The notes: generated by a model not told the origin, from the letters alone. A stretch of DNA of 64,000 nucleotides from Bombilactobacillus mellis (GCF_000967245.1 NZ_KQ033878.1:62001-126000), one strand, 5' to 3'. Shown: positions 35,157 to 44,690, numbered from the stretch's first letter. Translations and numbers: made by a program.

Positions 35157-35284
35157 ACTTTGTTTATAATATTTATCTTAACTGTTGTGAACCATCATAG
35201 AATTAATTTTTATTCTTGTCAACTAAAAATTCATTTTCTTAGTATTGCATTAAAATTATTTGCCGTAAAACAGCTAGTTAGAAG
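34914..35284. repeat. 15-bp direct repeat flanking the T-box
   Basis: ACAGCTAGTTAGAAG occurs at 34914-34928, inside the T-box terminator stem, and again at 35270-35284, upstream of the T-box promoter. The two copies are 356 bp apart in the same orientation. The outer one may be the remnant of an earlier duplicated leader. Confidence 0.6.
35163..35191 (-). promoter_or_regulatory. Promoter of the T-box/met operon
   Basis: TTCACA (35186-35191) and TATAAA (35163-35168) on the minus strand are 17 bases apart, each close to consensus. Transcription would start near 35156, at the 5' end of stem I. Confidence 0.7.
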
Positions 35285-35321
35285 TGCAAACTATTTTTGT
35301 TGCTCATAAATTTTAAGAAAA

Positions 35322-36725
35322 TCACAAAATATACTTCGTCAAATCACTGTCACTAGCAATCGAGCCCACTTTTTGGTCTACATATTCTTGAGTAATCGTA
35401 ATGTCACCCATTTGCATATCGGGAGCTTCGTACATAATGTCTTCCAATACTTTTTCAAGAACTGTTGCTAAGCGCCGCGCTCCGATATTTTGACTGTCAT
35501 GATTGACCTGATAGGCAATTTTGGCAATTTCTTCAATTGATTCTTTAGTAAAAGTTAAGTGGATGCCATCGCTGCCAATCATCGCAATATACTGCTTGAC
35601 CAAAGCATTATCAGGAGCGGTCAGAATCCGAATGAAGTCAGTTTCCGACAAATCGTTTAATTCAACTCTAATCGGAAAACGACCTTGTAGTTCCGCAATT
35701 AAGTCGCTCGGCTTGCTTTCGGCAAAAGCTCCGGAGCCGATAAACAGAATATGATCCGTTTTCACCGTTCCGTATTTGGTATTCACACTGGAGCCTTCCA
35801 CAATCGGCAAAATATCACGTTGGACCCCTTCACGGGAAACTTCACCGGAATTCTTTTTATTGCCAGCAGTGATCTTGTCAATTTCATCAATAAAAATAAT
35901 ACCGTCATTTTCCGCACGTTGAATGGCTGCTTGATAAATAGCATCGTGATCTACGAGCTTGCTGGACTCTTGTTCAATTAAAACTTCCCGTGCTTCTTTG
36001 ACCGGCAAGGTTCGGCTGACTTTTTTCTTCGGTAAAATGGAATCCATGGCACTATTGAGATCAATTCCCATTTGTCCCATCATATCATTCATCGGGTTAA
36101 TCTTATGCGACTCTTCAACTTGAATGGTTACTTCTTCATCTTCCAAAAGTCCCTTATCCAATTGTTCTTTGACACTGAGACGCTGATTACGTACCTCATC
36201 ACTGACTTCTTCATTATTCTGAACTGCGGGCTCTTCTCCTTGAGAAAGCGAATTTAAGGCAGCCATCATGTCTTGAAAACCATTAATTTGCTTCGGAGCT
36301 TTTTTTATGCCCGGAACTAATAACTTAACCAGCTGCTTATTGGCAGCCCGAGTCGCTTGGACACGCACATCTTGATACTGTATGTCTTCTTCAATTTTAA
36401 CGGCTACATCTACCAGATCGCGAATCATTGATTCCACATCACGGCCCACATAACCCACTTCGGTAAACTTAGTAGCTTCCACTTTAACAAATGGTGCCTG
36501 GACAATTTTAGCTAAACGACGGGCAATTTCTGTTTTACCGACACCAGTAGGTCCAATCATTAATAAATTCTTGGGAGTGATATCTTGTTGCATTGCTTCG
36601 GAAAGCTGCATGCGCCGATAACGATTATAAAGGGCAATTGCAACAGCTTTTTTAGCCTCGTCTTGACCGACAATATATTTATCTAACTGTTGAACAATCT
36701 GTTTCGGTGTCATTTGCGTTGTCAT
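35322..36725 (-). CDS. hslU: ATP-dependent protease ATPase subunit HslU
   Basis: This 467-residue AAA+ unfoldase feeds substrates to HslV. It starts MTPKQIVQQLDKYIVGQDEAK after a short leader. Walker A is GPTGVGKTE (about 53-61), the pore region includes the GYVGRDVE motif, and Walker B is IIFIDEIDKI. The I-domain of about 110 residues lies between, rich in Glu. Sensor 2 is seen in NIGARRLATVLEKV, and the C-terminus ends DLTKYIL, the tail that docks into HslV. AGGAGG precedes ATG at 36725. hslV ends 9 bp upstream. Confidence 0.97.
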   Translation of the reverse strand: MTTQMTPKQIVQQLDKYIVGQDEAKKAVAIALYNRYRRMQLSEAMQQDITPKNLLMIGPTGVGKTEIARRLAKIVQAPFVKVEATKFTEVGYVGRDVESMIRDLVDVAVKIEEDIQYQDVRVQATRAANKQLVKLLVPGIKKAPKQINGFQDMMAALNSLSQGEEPAVQNNEEVSDEVRNQRLSVKEQLDKGLLEDEEVTIQVEESHKINPMNDMMGQMGIDLNSAMDSILPKKKVSRTLPVKEAREVLIEQESSKLVDHDAIYQAAIQRAENDGIIFIDEIDKITAGNKKNSGEVSREGVQRDILPIVEGSSVNTKYGTVKTDHILFIGSGAFAESKPSDLIAELQGRFPIRVELNDLSETDFIRILTAPDNALVKQYIAMIGSDGIHLTFTKESIEEIAKIAYQVNHDSQNIGARRLATVLEKVLEDIMYEAPDMQMGDITITQEYVDQKVGSIASDSDLTKYIL

Positions 36726-36734
36726 TATTTCCTC

Positions 36735-37259
36735 CTACAACTGATCTGTAATAATACTTTTATTTGTAAATATATCAATATCTGAAGCAATATTAATAGC
36801 TTCTTGGGCAATCTGAGCTGCACTTAACCCAGAACTATGGCGAATCATCGCAATTGCCGCAGCTTGGGCAAAATTACCGCCCGAGCCAATCGCAATTACA
36901 TCTTCATCCGGTTCGATTACTTCTCCATTACCAGAAATCAATAATAAATCTTCTTGGTTGAAGGCAATCATCATTGCTTCTAATTTTTGCAAGGTGGGAT
37001 CTTTACGCCAATCCTGAGCCAACTCGACTGCCGCCCGCTTCAGATTACCCGAGTAGCTTTCGAGTTTTTTTTCAAACCAATCTTCTAATGTGAAAGCATC
37101 CGCAACCCCGCCGGCAAAACCAATTACTACTTGATTGTTAAAAATTCGCCGAACTTTATGCGCAGAAGCTTTCATGATTGTTTTTTCTCCTGCTGTTACT
37201 TGACCATCTCCGGCAATTGCGGTTTGATCGTGATAACGTACAGCACAAATTGTTGTCAT
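36735..37259 (-). CDS. hslV: ATP-dependent protease proteolytic subunit HslV
   Basis: A 174-residue peptidase of the proteasome beta fold. The start MTTICAVRYHDQ exposes Thr2 as the N-terminal nucleophile after Met removal. The conserved AIAGDGQVT segment with Asp17-type residue and Lys in KVRRIF (about 35-40) follow. GFAGGVADAF is the next conserved block. It forms two hexameric rings and works only with HslU, its operon partner. No CtsR or CIRCE site is obvious upstream; topA's terminator lies 50 bp before it. Confidence 0.96.
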   Translation of the reverse strand: MTTICAVRYHDQTAIAGDGQVTAGEKTIMKASAHKVRRIFNNQVVIGFAGGVADAFTLEDWFEKKLESYSGNLKRAAVELAQDWRKDPTLQKLEAMMIAFNQEDLLLISGNGEVIEPDEDVIAIGSGGNFAQAAAIAMIRHSSGLSAAQIAQEAINIASDIDIFTNKSIITDQL

Positions 37260-37312
37260 ATTTATACCTCATTTTTCTAAATTAACTCCAGGACAGAACG
37301 AAATCATCCGTT

Positions 37313-37366
37313 AAAAAAGCACCTGCCATTACTTTCATACCATACCACAAGAGTAATAACGGTGCT
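37313..37366 (-). terminator. Terminator after topA
   Basis: AGCACC pairs with GGTGCT, enclosing an inner ATTACT/AGTAAT pair, followed on minus by six T. It starts 12 bp beyond the topA stop. Confidence 0.75.
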
Positions 37367-37377
37367 AATAAAATTTA

Positions 37378-39489
37378 TTATTTTTGTATTTCTTCTTGAT
37401 AATCACCATTAGGACAGAGTATTTGCCTGCCGCCTTTGACTTTTTTTTCAATCAGATAATGCCCATCTTTGGGACAATTACGATTAATCGGCTTATTCCA
37501 ATCTACAAAATCACAGTCGGGATAGCGCGAACAACCGTAAAACAGCCGGCGTTTTTTGGATTTACGTTCCACGACTTGCCCCCGATGACACTTCGGACAA
37601 GTTACTCCAATTTCTTTAATAATAGGCTTAGTATTGCGGCAATCCGGGAAACGACTGCAAGCATAAAACTTCCCGTAGCGCCCTAATTTAATAACCATTG
37701 GCGCCCCACAAATATCACAGTTCATGCCCGCAGGTTCGTCTTTAATTTGTAATTTTTCAATTTTTTCATCAGCATTTTTTAATTCTTTAGAAAAAGGCTG
37801 ATAATACTCATCCACAACTTGTGTCCATTCTTCTTTGCCGGCTTCAATTCCGTCTAGCTCATCTTCTAAATGAGCCGTAAAATCAATATTCACAATATCA
37901 GGAAAGTACTTTTCAATTAGATTATCAACGATTTCTCCCAATTCCGTTGGTTCAAAACTACGCCCGTTCAGCTTGACATAATAGCGTTTTTGAATTGTCT
38001 CAATAGTGGGAGAATAAGTTGAAGGCCGACCAACGCCGTTTTCCTCCAAGGCCTTGACTAAAGCGGCCTCACTATAGCGTGCTGGCGGTTGAGTAAAATG
38101 CTGTTCCGGATTAATATCTACAATCTGGACTTCTTGACCTTCAGTTAAGGCTGGCAAGAGATTATCCTTAGTTTTTTTATCATCCTGATAAAGTTTTAAA
38201 AACCCGTCAAATTTAATCTGTGAACCTGTCGCCTGAAACTGCACTTGATTCTGTGCTAACGTTACTTTCATAGTATCCATCACAGCCGGAGTCATTTCAC
38301 TAGCTACAAAACGCAGCCAAATCAAATTATAGAGCCGATATTGATCTGGTGTCAGCACCTTTTTTAAAGATTGCGGCGTTCTTAAAACTGACGTGGGTCT
38401 AATCGCCTCGTGTGCGTCTTGGGCGCCTTCCGGGTTTTTCGTTTTATGCAATTTCACGGCGGCATAGTCAGCACCATATTCATCATGAATAAATTGGGAA
38501 GTCTCATGTTTAGCCACGGCCGCAATTCGAGTAGAATCAGTCCGCATATAAGTAATCAGACCGACATTCCCCTGACGCGCTCCCAAGTTAATGCCCTCAT
38601 ATAATTGTTGGGCCAACATCATAGTCTTGCGTGTCTTGAAATTTAATTTTCGATTGGCTTCTTGTTGCAGTGAACTAGTTGTAAAAGGTGCGGCAGGATA
38701 GCGTTGACGTTGTTTCTTAACGACTTTTTCTACTGTAAATTTTTTCTTTTTATCAATTTTTTGTAAAATAGCCTGCACCGCTGTTTGCGAAGGCAGTTCC
38801 TCTTTATGACCGTTAAGCCCCACAAAGTTAGCCGCAAAAACTTCTTTGGAGCTGGAACCACTCTGAAAATGACTCGTAATAGTCCAATATTCCTGCGGTT
38901 TAAATTGTTGAATTGCTTTTTCGCGTTCAATGACCAATTTTAGAGCGATCGATTGCACCCGACCAGCACTTAAACCCTTTTTGACTTTTTGCCAAAGGAT
39001 GGGGCTAATAGAATAACCGACTAAGCGATCCAGTACCCGGCGGGCTTGTTGCGCATTCACTAAATTCATGTTCACAATGCGTGGATGCTTAAACGCTTCT
39101 TTAACAGCATCTTTAGTAATTTCATTAAAAACAACTCGATTTTTATCTTGCAGATCTAAACCTAAAACATAAGAAACATGCCACGCGATCGCTTCTCCTT
39201 CTCGGTCAGGATCGGCAGCCAGATAGACATTTTTAGCATTTTTGGCCGCTTTTTTTAATTCTTTAATGGTATCACCTTTGCCACGGATCGAGATATAAGT
39301 TGGCTGATAATTATTTTCTAAATCAACACCCATTCTGCTTTTTGGTAAATCGCGAATATGACCCTTACTAGCTAACACTTTATAGTTTCTACCCAAATAT
39401 TTTTCAATTGTTTTAGCCTTTGCAGGTGATTCCACAATCACTAAGTTCTTAGTAATCGGTTTACGTCTTGTCGTTTTTGATTTTACCAA
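37378..39489 (-). CDS. topA: DNA topoisomerase I
   Basis: About 703 residues. It relaxes negative supercoils by single-strand passage. The Toprim domain opens [19 protein letters not shown] and contains [14 protein letters not shown] with its acidic metal-binding residues. The active-site Tyr is in [13 protein letters not shown]. Three C4 zinc ribbons lie at the C-terminus (CDICGAPM...CSRFPDC, CPKCHRG...CSRYPDC, CPKDGHY...CPN), which is the Gram-positive pattern; the third lacks a full set. The TTG start at 39489 is set by GAAAGGGG upstream. The promoter overlaps the dprA stop. Confidence 0.95.
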   Translation of the reverse strand: MVKSKTTRRKPITKNLVIVESPAKAKTIEKYLGRNYKVLASKGHIRDLPKSRMGVDLENNYQPTYISIRGKGDTIKELKKAAKNAKNVYLAADPDREGEAIAWHVSYVLGLDLQDKNRVVFNEITKDAVKEAFKHPRIVNMNLVNAQQARRVLDRLVGYSISPILWQKVKKGLSAGRVQSIALKLVIEREKAIQQFKPQEYWTITSHFQSGSSSKEVFAANFVGLNGHKEELPSQTAVQAILQKIDKKKKFTVEKVVKKQRQRYPAAPFTTSSLQQEANRKLNFKTRKTMMLAQQLYEGINLGARQGNVGLITYMRTDSTRIAAVAKHETSQFIHDEYGADYAAVKLHKTKNPEGAQDAHEAIRPTSVLRTPQSLKKVLTPDQYRLYNLIWLRFVASEMTPAVMDTMKVTLAQNQVQFQATGSQIKFDGFLKLYQDDKKTKDNLLPALTEGQEVQIVDINPEQHFTQPPARYSEAALVKALEENGVGRPSTYSPTIETIQKRYYVKLNGRSFEPTELGEIVDNLIEKYFPDIVNIDFTAHLEDELDGIEAGKEEWTQVVDEYYQPFSKELKNADEKIEKLQIKDEPAGMNCDICGAPMVIKLGRYGKFYACSRFPDCRNTKPIIKEIGVTCPKCHRGQVVERKSKKRRLFYGCSRYPDCDFVDWNKPINRNCPKDGHYLIEKKVKGGRQILCPNGDYQEEIQK

Positions 39490-39523
39490 AAAAAGGCCCC
39501 TTTCTTTAATCAAGTCGCCTCAT

Positions 39524-39553
39524 ATCATATGCTAGATACTTCTATTTTGTCAA
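39524..39553 (-). promoter_or_regulatory. Promoter of topA within the dprA end
   Basis: A perfect TTGACA (39548-39553) and TATGAT (39524-39529) are 18 bases apart on the minus strand, overlapping the last codons of dprA. It lets topA be expressed apart from rnhB-dprA. Confidence 0.7.
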
Positions 39554-40398
39554 ATATTCTTTTGCGCACGTAAAGCTTGAATAAAGGTTTCTGCATCTAA
39601 AAATGGTCGCGCCCCGCTAGCAATCAATTGATTACAACCATAAGACAACGATTGAGTAATCGGCCCCGGTACCGCCCAGACATCACGATTTTCCTGTAAG
39701 GCTAATTCCGCCGTAATTAAAGTGCCACTGCGTTTTTTAGCCTGGGTGACAATCAGACTATCACACAGTCCGGCAATAATGCGATTTCTTTGCGGAAAAT
39801 AATAAGGCCGCGGGCGCGTATGCGGCGGATATTCACTCAAAACTAACCCTAAATGTTGAATTTGTTTTTGCAGATCACGATTTTCCGCCGGATAAAAGTA
39901 GTCTAAGGAATTGCCTATTACGGCAATGGTCGTACCCTGATAATCCAAAGTTACTTGATGACAGCAACTGTCGGCACCGCGAGCTAGGCCGCTGATAGTT
40001 GTGATTTGATTTTGAACTAACCGGGGAACCAGGCCCTGAACAATTTGCTGTGTATAATAATTACATTGCCGAGAACCAATCACGGCCGCTGTCGGATTTT
40101 GCAATAAGGCTAAGTTGCCCGCATAGTACAAAATAGCCGGTGGATTATAGATTTGCCGTAATTTTTGGGGATAAGCCTGATCAAAAAAGGTCAAAAAAGC
40201 AGGCGGTTTGGACCCAGATTGCGACCAACGCTGGTAAAAAAGCTTGTGCTTGGCAGTTTTTAAATGCTGACATACAAAAGCTAATAAAAAATCAGTTGCT
40301 GTACTCACTTGGTAATATTGCTGGCAAGTTTTTAAGATTAACTGATTACTAACACAGCGGGTCATGGAAAGGCGCCAAATTAAGGCTTGAATAGACAC
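39550..40398 (-). CDS. dprA: DNA-processing protein DprA
   Basis: This protein protects incoming single-stranded DNA and loads RecA during natural transformation. It has 282 residues from GTG at 40398. The Rossmann-like DprA fold carries AAVIGSRQCNYY, TISGLARGADSCCHQ, TIAVIGNSLDYFYPAENR, then PRPYYFPQRNRIIAGL and ELALQENRDVWAVPG. The N-terminal helical part is short. GTG is preferred over the ATG at 40407 because GGAG lies 9 bases before GTG and abuts the ATG. That GGAG is held in a 12-bp stem with the rnhB stop codon. No other competence genes are in the window. Confidence 0.92.
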   Translation of the reverse strand: MSIQALIWRLSMTRCVSNQLILKTCQQYYQVSTATDFLLAFVCQHLKTAKHKLFYQRWSQSGSKPPAFLTFFDQAYPQKLRQIYNPPAILYYAGNLALLQNPTAAVIGSRQCNYYTQQIVQGLVPRLVQNQITTISGLARGADSCCHQVTLDYQGTTIAVIGNSLDYFYPAENRDLQKQIQHLGLVLSEYPPHTRPRPYYFPQRNRIIAGLCDSLIVTQAKKRSGTLITAELALQENRDVWAVPGPITQSLSYGCNQLIASGARPFLDAETFIQALRAQKNI

Positions 40399-40401
40399 AA
40401 A

Positions 40402-40442
40402 AATCATCTCCGTTTTTTTTTTTTAAAATTACGGAAATGATT
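40402..40442 (-). promoter_or_regulatory. Hairpin sequestering the dprA ribosome-binding site
   Basis: On the minus-strand RNA, AATCATTTCCGT from the rnhB stop region pairs with ACGGAGATGATT, which contains the dprA GGAG. It is a 12-bp stem with one G-U pair and an A-rich loop. It is followed by five T, so it could also act as a weak terminator between rnhB and dprA. Confidence 0.65.
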
Positions 40443-41214
40443 ACAAATACTTTTTAACTGGAGCAAAGCTGTGGCGATGCAAAGGACAAATACCCCAGCG
40501 CTGCATTCCTAATAAATGTTCTTTCGTGCCGTAGCCCGCATTTTTTTCAAAGCCATAATGCGGATAAATCTGGGCATAAGTCTGCATTAACTCATCTCGA
40601 TAGACTTTAGCAATGATACTGGCCGCACCAATAGAAGCACTGCGGGCGTCGCCTTTAATAATTTTTGTTTGGGGTATCGCTACCGGAACCTGCATGGCAT
40701 CAACTAATAAATGCTTAACGGGGACATTTAATTGCTGCACGGCTTGAGCCATAGTAACTTCGGTCGCATGATAAATATCCAACTCATCTATCAAAGCGCG
40801 ACTACCCACACCAACACTGACATCTATCGCTACAGCCAGAATTTGTTCGTATAATTGCCGCCGCTTATGCGCACTTAATTTTTTGGAATCATTAATTTCC
40901 CAAATTTGTACATCCGCAGGCAAAACTACAGCGGCAGCAACTACCGGACCAGCCAAAGGACCCCGTCCAACTTCGTCAATACCGGCAACCAGTTGCTGCT
41001 TCTGCCAAAACGGCCGCTCAAAAGTTAACCGGCGTTCGAAATCTATTTGCAGTTCTCGTTGCCGTTGTTGCTGTTGCTGATGTTTTCGGACTAATTTTTG
41101 CACTCCTTGGCGCGGATCCTGAGCTAATTTGGACCAGAGGTCCGGCTGAGCAGACGAAGTTTTCAGTAAATCTTTTATTTGTTGAATTGTGAGCTGGGAC
41201 AGATTTTCAGTCAT
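40441..41214 (-). CDS. rnhB: Ribonuclease HII
   Basis: A 257-residue enzyme removing ribonucleotides from DNA and RNA primers. The catalytic DEDD residues are seen in LVAGIDEVGRGPLAGP (about 79-94) with Asp and Glu, NDSKKLSAHKR, LLVDAM and GDARSASIGAASIIAKV. It ends with the typical GYGTKEHL and HRHSFAPVK. About 70 extra N-terminal residues, Gln-rich (HQQQQQRQRELQ), are typical of lactobacilli. It overlaps rbgA by 8 bp. Confidence 0.96.
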   Translation of the reverse strand: MTENLSQLTIQQIKDLLKTSSAQPDLWSKLAQDPRQGVQKLVRKHQQQQQRQRELQIDFERRLTFERPFWQKQQLVAGIDEVGRGPLAGPVVAAAVVLPADVQIWEINDSKKLSAHKRRQLYEQILAVAIDVSVGVGSRALIDELDIYHATEVTMAQAVQQLNVPVKHLLVDAMQVPVAIPQTKIIKGDARSASIGAASIIAKVYRDELMQTYAQIYPHYGFEKNAGYGTKEHLLGMQRWGICPLHRHSFAPVKKYL

Positions 41215-42043
41215 TTAACGGCACCTGATCCAAAGTATAACGTCCCAAGGTGCCTTTTTGCACATCCTGAATAACTTTTTGGGCAGCGTGATCCCAATTA
41301 GACTGTTGTGCTAATAATTTAAACAGCTCTGTACTGTTATCAGCTAAGTCTTGATCAGAGAAATGATAAGTTTGTTGTAATTGCTGCGGATAATATTTTT
41401 GCCAATATTCTAAAGCAAAAAGTGCCAGATCTTCATTAGCTACTAAATCAGCTTTTAAAGCTCCGCTTAAAGCCAATTTCAATCCCACCTGCTGATCTTC
41501 AATTTTAGGCCACAGAACTCCGGGAGTATCCAACAATTCAATTTGCTGGGGAGCTTTTAACCAATTTTGGTTTTTAGTAACTCCCGGTCGATTCCCAGTC
41601 ACGGCAATTTTTTTTCCCACTAATTTATTTAAAATCGTGGACTTTCCCACATTAGGAATTCCCAGACACATGACGCGAATAGTATAGTTTTTAACCCCAC
41701 TTTTCCGGTATTTTTCCAGTTTAGCTGCCATTAATTTTTCGATAGCGGCAATAATTATTGGCAAATGACCATTATGCTGGGCATCAATTGCTATACTTGA
41801 ACAATCATGCTGCTTTAAATAATCCTGCCAGCGGCTGGTTTGCTGTGGATCGGCTAAATCTTTTTTATTTAAAATAATGAGCCGTTTTTTCGATTGAATT
41901 ATTTGTTCTAGCAGCGGATTGGCTGACGATTGCGGTAAACGGGCGTCGCGAATTTCTAAAACGACATCAACCAAACTCAAACGCTCTTGAATTTGATTTT
42001 TGGCTTTATTCATATGCCCTGGATACCATTGAATAGTTGCCAT
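41207..42043 (-). CDS. rbgA: Ribosome biogenesis GTPase RbgA (YlqF)
   Basis: This 278-residue GTPase drives late 50S assembly. The G motifs are circularly permuted, as in the family: G4 NKKDLAD (about 58-64) comes first, then G1 GIPNVGKST (about 128-136) and G3 DTPGVLWP. The start MATIQWYPGHMNKAKNQI is diagnostic. It belongs to the rbgA-rnhB-dprA-topA cluster found across lactobacilli. Confidence 0.96.
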   Translation of the reverse strand: MATIQWYPGHMNKAKNQIQERLSLVDVVLEIRDARLPQSSANPLLEQIIQSKKRLIILNKKDLADPQQTSRWQDYLKQHDCSSIAIDAQHNGHLPIIIAAIEKLMAAKLEKYRKSGVKNYTIRVMCLGIPNVGKSTILNKLVGKKIAVTGNRPGVTKNQNWLKAPQQIELLDTPGVLWPKIEDQQVGLKLALSGALKADLVANEDLALFALEYWQKYYPQQLQQTYHFSDQDLADNSTELFKLLAQQSNWDHAAQKVIQDVQKGTLGRYTLDQVPLND

Positions 42044-42113
42044 AAATTCTGCTCCTTCATATTTGCAGATTTTTAACCTATTTTCAGAAAATAAGTCCGA
42101 TATTCCAACGCTC

Positions 42114-42347
42114 TTATTTCATAATTGAGCCCTGAGTTTCTTGATAATTACGAAAAGCAGCATCAAAAATATCCATTGACGGCAAATAAGAACCATTTAA
42201 TTCTAAATAGTTGGATAATTCCGCATAATCATGCGATTGCTTAGGAAAAGTTGAATCAAAAAATGCTGCCTGAGCAAAATTAGCGATGGGTTCCGAACTA
42301 TTAGGATCTCTTTGCGTCATCAAATATTCATAAAAAGTCTTTCCCAT
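42114..42347 (-). CDS. YozE-family SAM-like protein
   Basis: A 77-residue protein with the family opening KTFYEYLMTQRDP and the later FPKQSHDYAELSNYLELN. It folds as a small four-helix sterile-alpha-motif-like domain in the known B. subtilis homologue. The function is unknown. It lies 15 bp after the YpmS gene, as in other Firmicutes, with ATG at 42347. Confidence 0.9.
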   Translation of the reverse strand: MGKTFYEYLMTQRDPNSSEPIANFAQAAFFDSTFPKQSHDYAELSNYLELNGSYLPSMDIFDAAFRNYQETQGSIMK

Positions 42348-42361
42348 TATTCTCGTTTCCT

Positions 42362-42973
42362 TTACATTGCAGTAGAAAATACTTTAATTATTATCCGGTC
42401 CTGCGACAAATTTAATTGATCAACTTTAAAGTAATATCCTTGTTTACTATGATGTGCTGGTAAATTGATATTGATCAAACGTTGTTTGCTGTTGATTTGT
42501 ACCCACTTGGGAAAATGATAGTTATGTTGAATATAAAACAAAACAAATTCTAGGGGAATCCCCAATTTACCCACTTTTAAACGCTGGGCTTTTAACTGAA
42601 TCCCCCCATTAGCAGTGGCGTAGGGCTTGGTTTGCAGGGTAAAGTTAATATGAGATCCTAAAAAGATCGCACTTCCCAACAAATTAACCTGATTTTTTTC
42701 TACTGTCAAATGATATTTAATATCATCATTATTCAGAAATTCCTTAATATAATGATTAGCCAAACGCTGTGTTTGTTTTTTAGTTAGGTGAACCTGAAAA
42801 ATTGCTTGCTGTTGCTCTACTCTGGTTGTGGGCTGACTTTCATTCCAATTAGTTTTCATATCGCTATGAAAAATCTGAAAAGCCAAAAAAGCTAATCCTA
42901 AAACCAACAAGGCCATTACAATAAGAAAGGCATATTTCCAAGGATTAAATGACTTTTTTTGCGAGCGGGACAT
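42362..42973 (-). CDS. YpmS-family membrane-anchored protein
   Basis: This 203-residue protein has a short basic N-terminus (SRSQKKSFNPWK), one membrane helix at about 14-36 (YAFLIVMALLVLGLAFLAF) and an extracellular domain. The pattern PTTRVEQQQAIFQVHLTKKQ and later LKVGKLGIPLEFVLFYIQ matches the DUF2140/YpmS family. ATG at 42973 follows GGAGG by nine bases; an in-frame ATG 15 bases upstream overlaps that site and is discarded. It lies directly after the SGNH hydrolase. The function is unknown. Confidence 0.88.
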   Translation of the reverse strand: MSRSQKKSFNPWKYAFLIVMALLVLGLAFLAFQIFHSDMKTNWNESQPTTRVEQQQAIFQVHLTKKQTQRLANHYIKEFLNNDDIKYHLTVEKNQVNLLGSAIFLGSHINFTLQTKPYATANGGIQLKAQRLKVGKLGIPLEFVLFYIQHNYHFPKWVQINSKQRLININLPAHHSKQGYYFKVDQLNLSQDRIIIKVFSTAM

Positions 42974-42975
42974 AT

Positions 42976-43767
42976 TCAAGGCCTCCATTCTGATTTTGTT
43001 TTTTGTAATTTTTGCCAGAGTTTATTAGTCATCAGCTGATAACCTTGACGATTAGGATGAAAATAATCCTTGGTGTATAAGAGCGGATTAGTGGTTTCCT
43101 GAGTTTTCTTGGAATATTGTAATTTCTTAGGGCGGGCTAGAGCGCTAATATCAACAAAATGAACCCGCCAATGTTCCTGAGTCAACTGTTGCGTATTTTT
43201 ATTCCAGTTATTGATTGCCCGTTTCATTCCGGGGATTTTTTTGAAATAAATTGCATAAGGATTATAGATACCGTAAATATAAATCGGGGCTTTTTTGTTT
43301 AGGGTTCTAATTTCATGAACCATTTGCTCCATATTATTGGTATATTGCTTTTGATAAGTTAATAACTGTTTTTCAGAAAGTTTTAATCCCCGCGCACGTA
43401 AGGCATGCATGACATCATTGCCGCCAGCCGTTATCACAATCAGTTGCCCCTGCTTTAAGTCTTGACGTAATGAGCTTTTAGTTTTTACCCGCTTTAAAAT
43501 CTGTGCACTGGTTTCTCCACTAATACCAAAATTAGCCACCCGTACTTTTTGCTTAGTAGCTTTTTGCAAGGGCTTTTTAATCAAATAACAGTAACCGCCA
43601 CGATGATTGGGATCACCAACCCCATAGGTTAAGGAATCCCCAACGGCCACTACTGAAAAAGTTTTACTTTTTGCTTGAACACTCTGGGGCAGAGCCCAGC
43701 TTATAATTAGTGTTAATACTAGCAGGCAAGTCAACCACCGACGAAGCGGCCGCATCTTGTTTATCAT
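42976..43767 (-). CDS. Secreted SGNH/GDSL hydrolase (YpmR-like)
   Basis: A 263-residue lipase/esterase-like protein. It has a signal peptide at about 7-32 (WLTCLLVLTLIISWALPQSVQA). Block I is VVAVGDSLTYGVGD with the catalytic Ser, block II the Gly of GISGETSA, block III the ITAGGNDV, and block V DYFHPNRQGYQ with Asp and His. In B. subtilis and lactobacilli this protein is encoded beside YpmS, suggesting a common role at the envelope. The substrate is unknown. Confidence 0.9.
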   Translation of the reverse strand: MINKMRPLRRWLTCLLVLTLIISWALPQSVQAKSKTFSVVAVGDSLTYGVGDPNHRGGYCYLIKKPLQKATKQKVRVANFGISGETSAQILKRVKTKSSLRQDLKQGQLIVITAGGNDVMHALRARGLKLSEKQLLTYQKQYTNNMEQMVHEIRTLNKKAPIYIYGIYNPYAIYFKKIPGMKRAINNWNKNTQQLTQEHWRVHFVDISALARPKKLQYSKKTQETTNPLLYTKDYFHPNRQGYQLMTNKLWQKLQKTKSEWRP

Positions 43768-43793
43768 AACTTAAATGCTTCCTTTAAATCTTA

Positions 43794-44639
43794 TTAACGG
43801 TAATAATATATCACTGCCAAGGCCCCTTTACCGGCATGAGTAGCAATGGTAGGACTGGTAATTTGGGTTAAGATCGGAATTTCCGGTAATTTTTCATGAA
43901 TTTGTTGTTCTAATTTACGCGATAAGGTGATGTCATCCACATACGATATGCCAATTTCAGCAATTTTAGAACCATTTTCTTCAATCTTTTGGACTACCGA
44001 TTCCATATAGTTTTCAATGGTTTTTATACCGCGACCTTTTTTCAGAATATTAATTTTGGCATCTTTTAACTGAATAACGATATTAATTTTGAGAAAAGTA
44101 GACAAGCTGGCGGCTAATTTCCCTAAGCGACCACCTTTTAAAATGTTCTCTAAGTTCGGGATTCCCATGTATAAATGAGTTTGCTGTTTGATTTTTTCAA
44201 CTGCCGGCAAAATTTCCTCCAGGTCGGCACCTTCTTGCGCCATTTTGGCAGCATTAATTACCTGAAAAGCCAGAGCCCGATCAGTATATTCACTGTCAAC
44301 TACAGTCACATCAGCATCGACCATCTCTCCCGCCTGCCGAGCAGCATCAATAGTTCCACTAAGACTTTTAGTCATCGCAATTACTAAAATTTTACTGCCA
44401 TCAGCACTCAATTCCTGAAATTTATCTATAAACCGTCCCAAAGGCGGCTGGCTAGTTTTGGGAACATTTTGCGCTGCCAGCATTTTTTGGACGAATTCTT
44501 CACGATTAATGGTCACTCCATCAATAAATTGTTCACCATCAATATCAATCGATAAAGGTACTACGGTAATCTCATATTTTTTAATTTCTTCATCAGTAAT
44601 CTGCACAGATGAATCAGTAACTACTTTAACTTTACTCAT
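43794..44639 (-). CDS. DegV-family fatty-acid-binding protein
   Basis: A 281-residue protein that binds a fatty acid and presents it to the fatty acid kinase FakA. It opens with KVVTDSSVQIT and continues ITVVPLSIDIDGEQFIDG. KTSQPPLG (about 61-68) and MTKSLSGT are the lipid-head-binding motifs. The end THAGKGALAVIYYYR is typical. ATG at 44639 follows GGCGGG; the upstream in-frame Met lacks a ribosome-binding site. Confidence 0.93.
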   Translation of the reverse strand: MSKVKVVTDSSVQITDEEIKKYEITVVPLSIDIDGEQFIDGVTINREEFVQKMLAAQNVPKTSQPPLGRFIDKFQELSADGSKILVIAMTKSLSGTIDAARQAGEMVDADVTVVDSEYTDRALAFQVINAAKMAQEGADLEEILPAVEKIKQQTHLYMGIPNLENILKGGRLGKLAASLSTFLKINIVIQLKDAKINILKKGRGIKTIENYMESVVQKIEENGSKIAEIGISYVDDITLSRKLEQQIHEKLPEIPILTQITSPTIATHAGKGALAVIYYYR

Positions 44640-44682
44640 CAAAATCCCGCCTTTAATCTTTCGGATATTTAATCTAAAATGC

Positions 44683-44690
44683 ATTATAAT
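44683..44690. promoter_or_regulatory. Shared symmetric -10 element between degV and trhA
   Basis: ATTATAAT reads TATAAT on both strands. For degV on minus, TTAGAA lies 18 bases upstream. On plus it may serve the hemolysin-III gene 65 bp away. A second plus-strand TATAAT near 44724 is an alternative for that gene. Confidence 0.4.
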
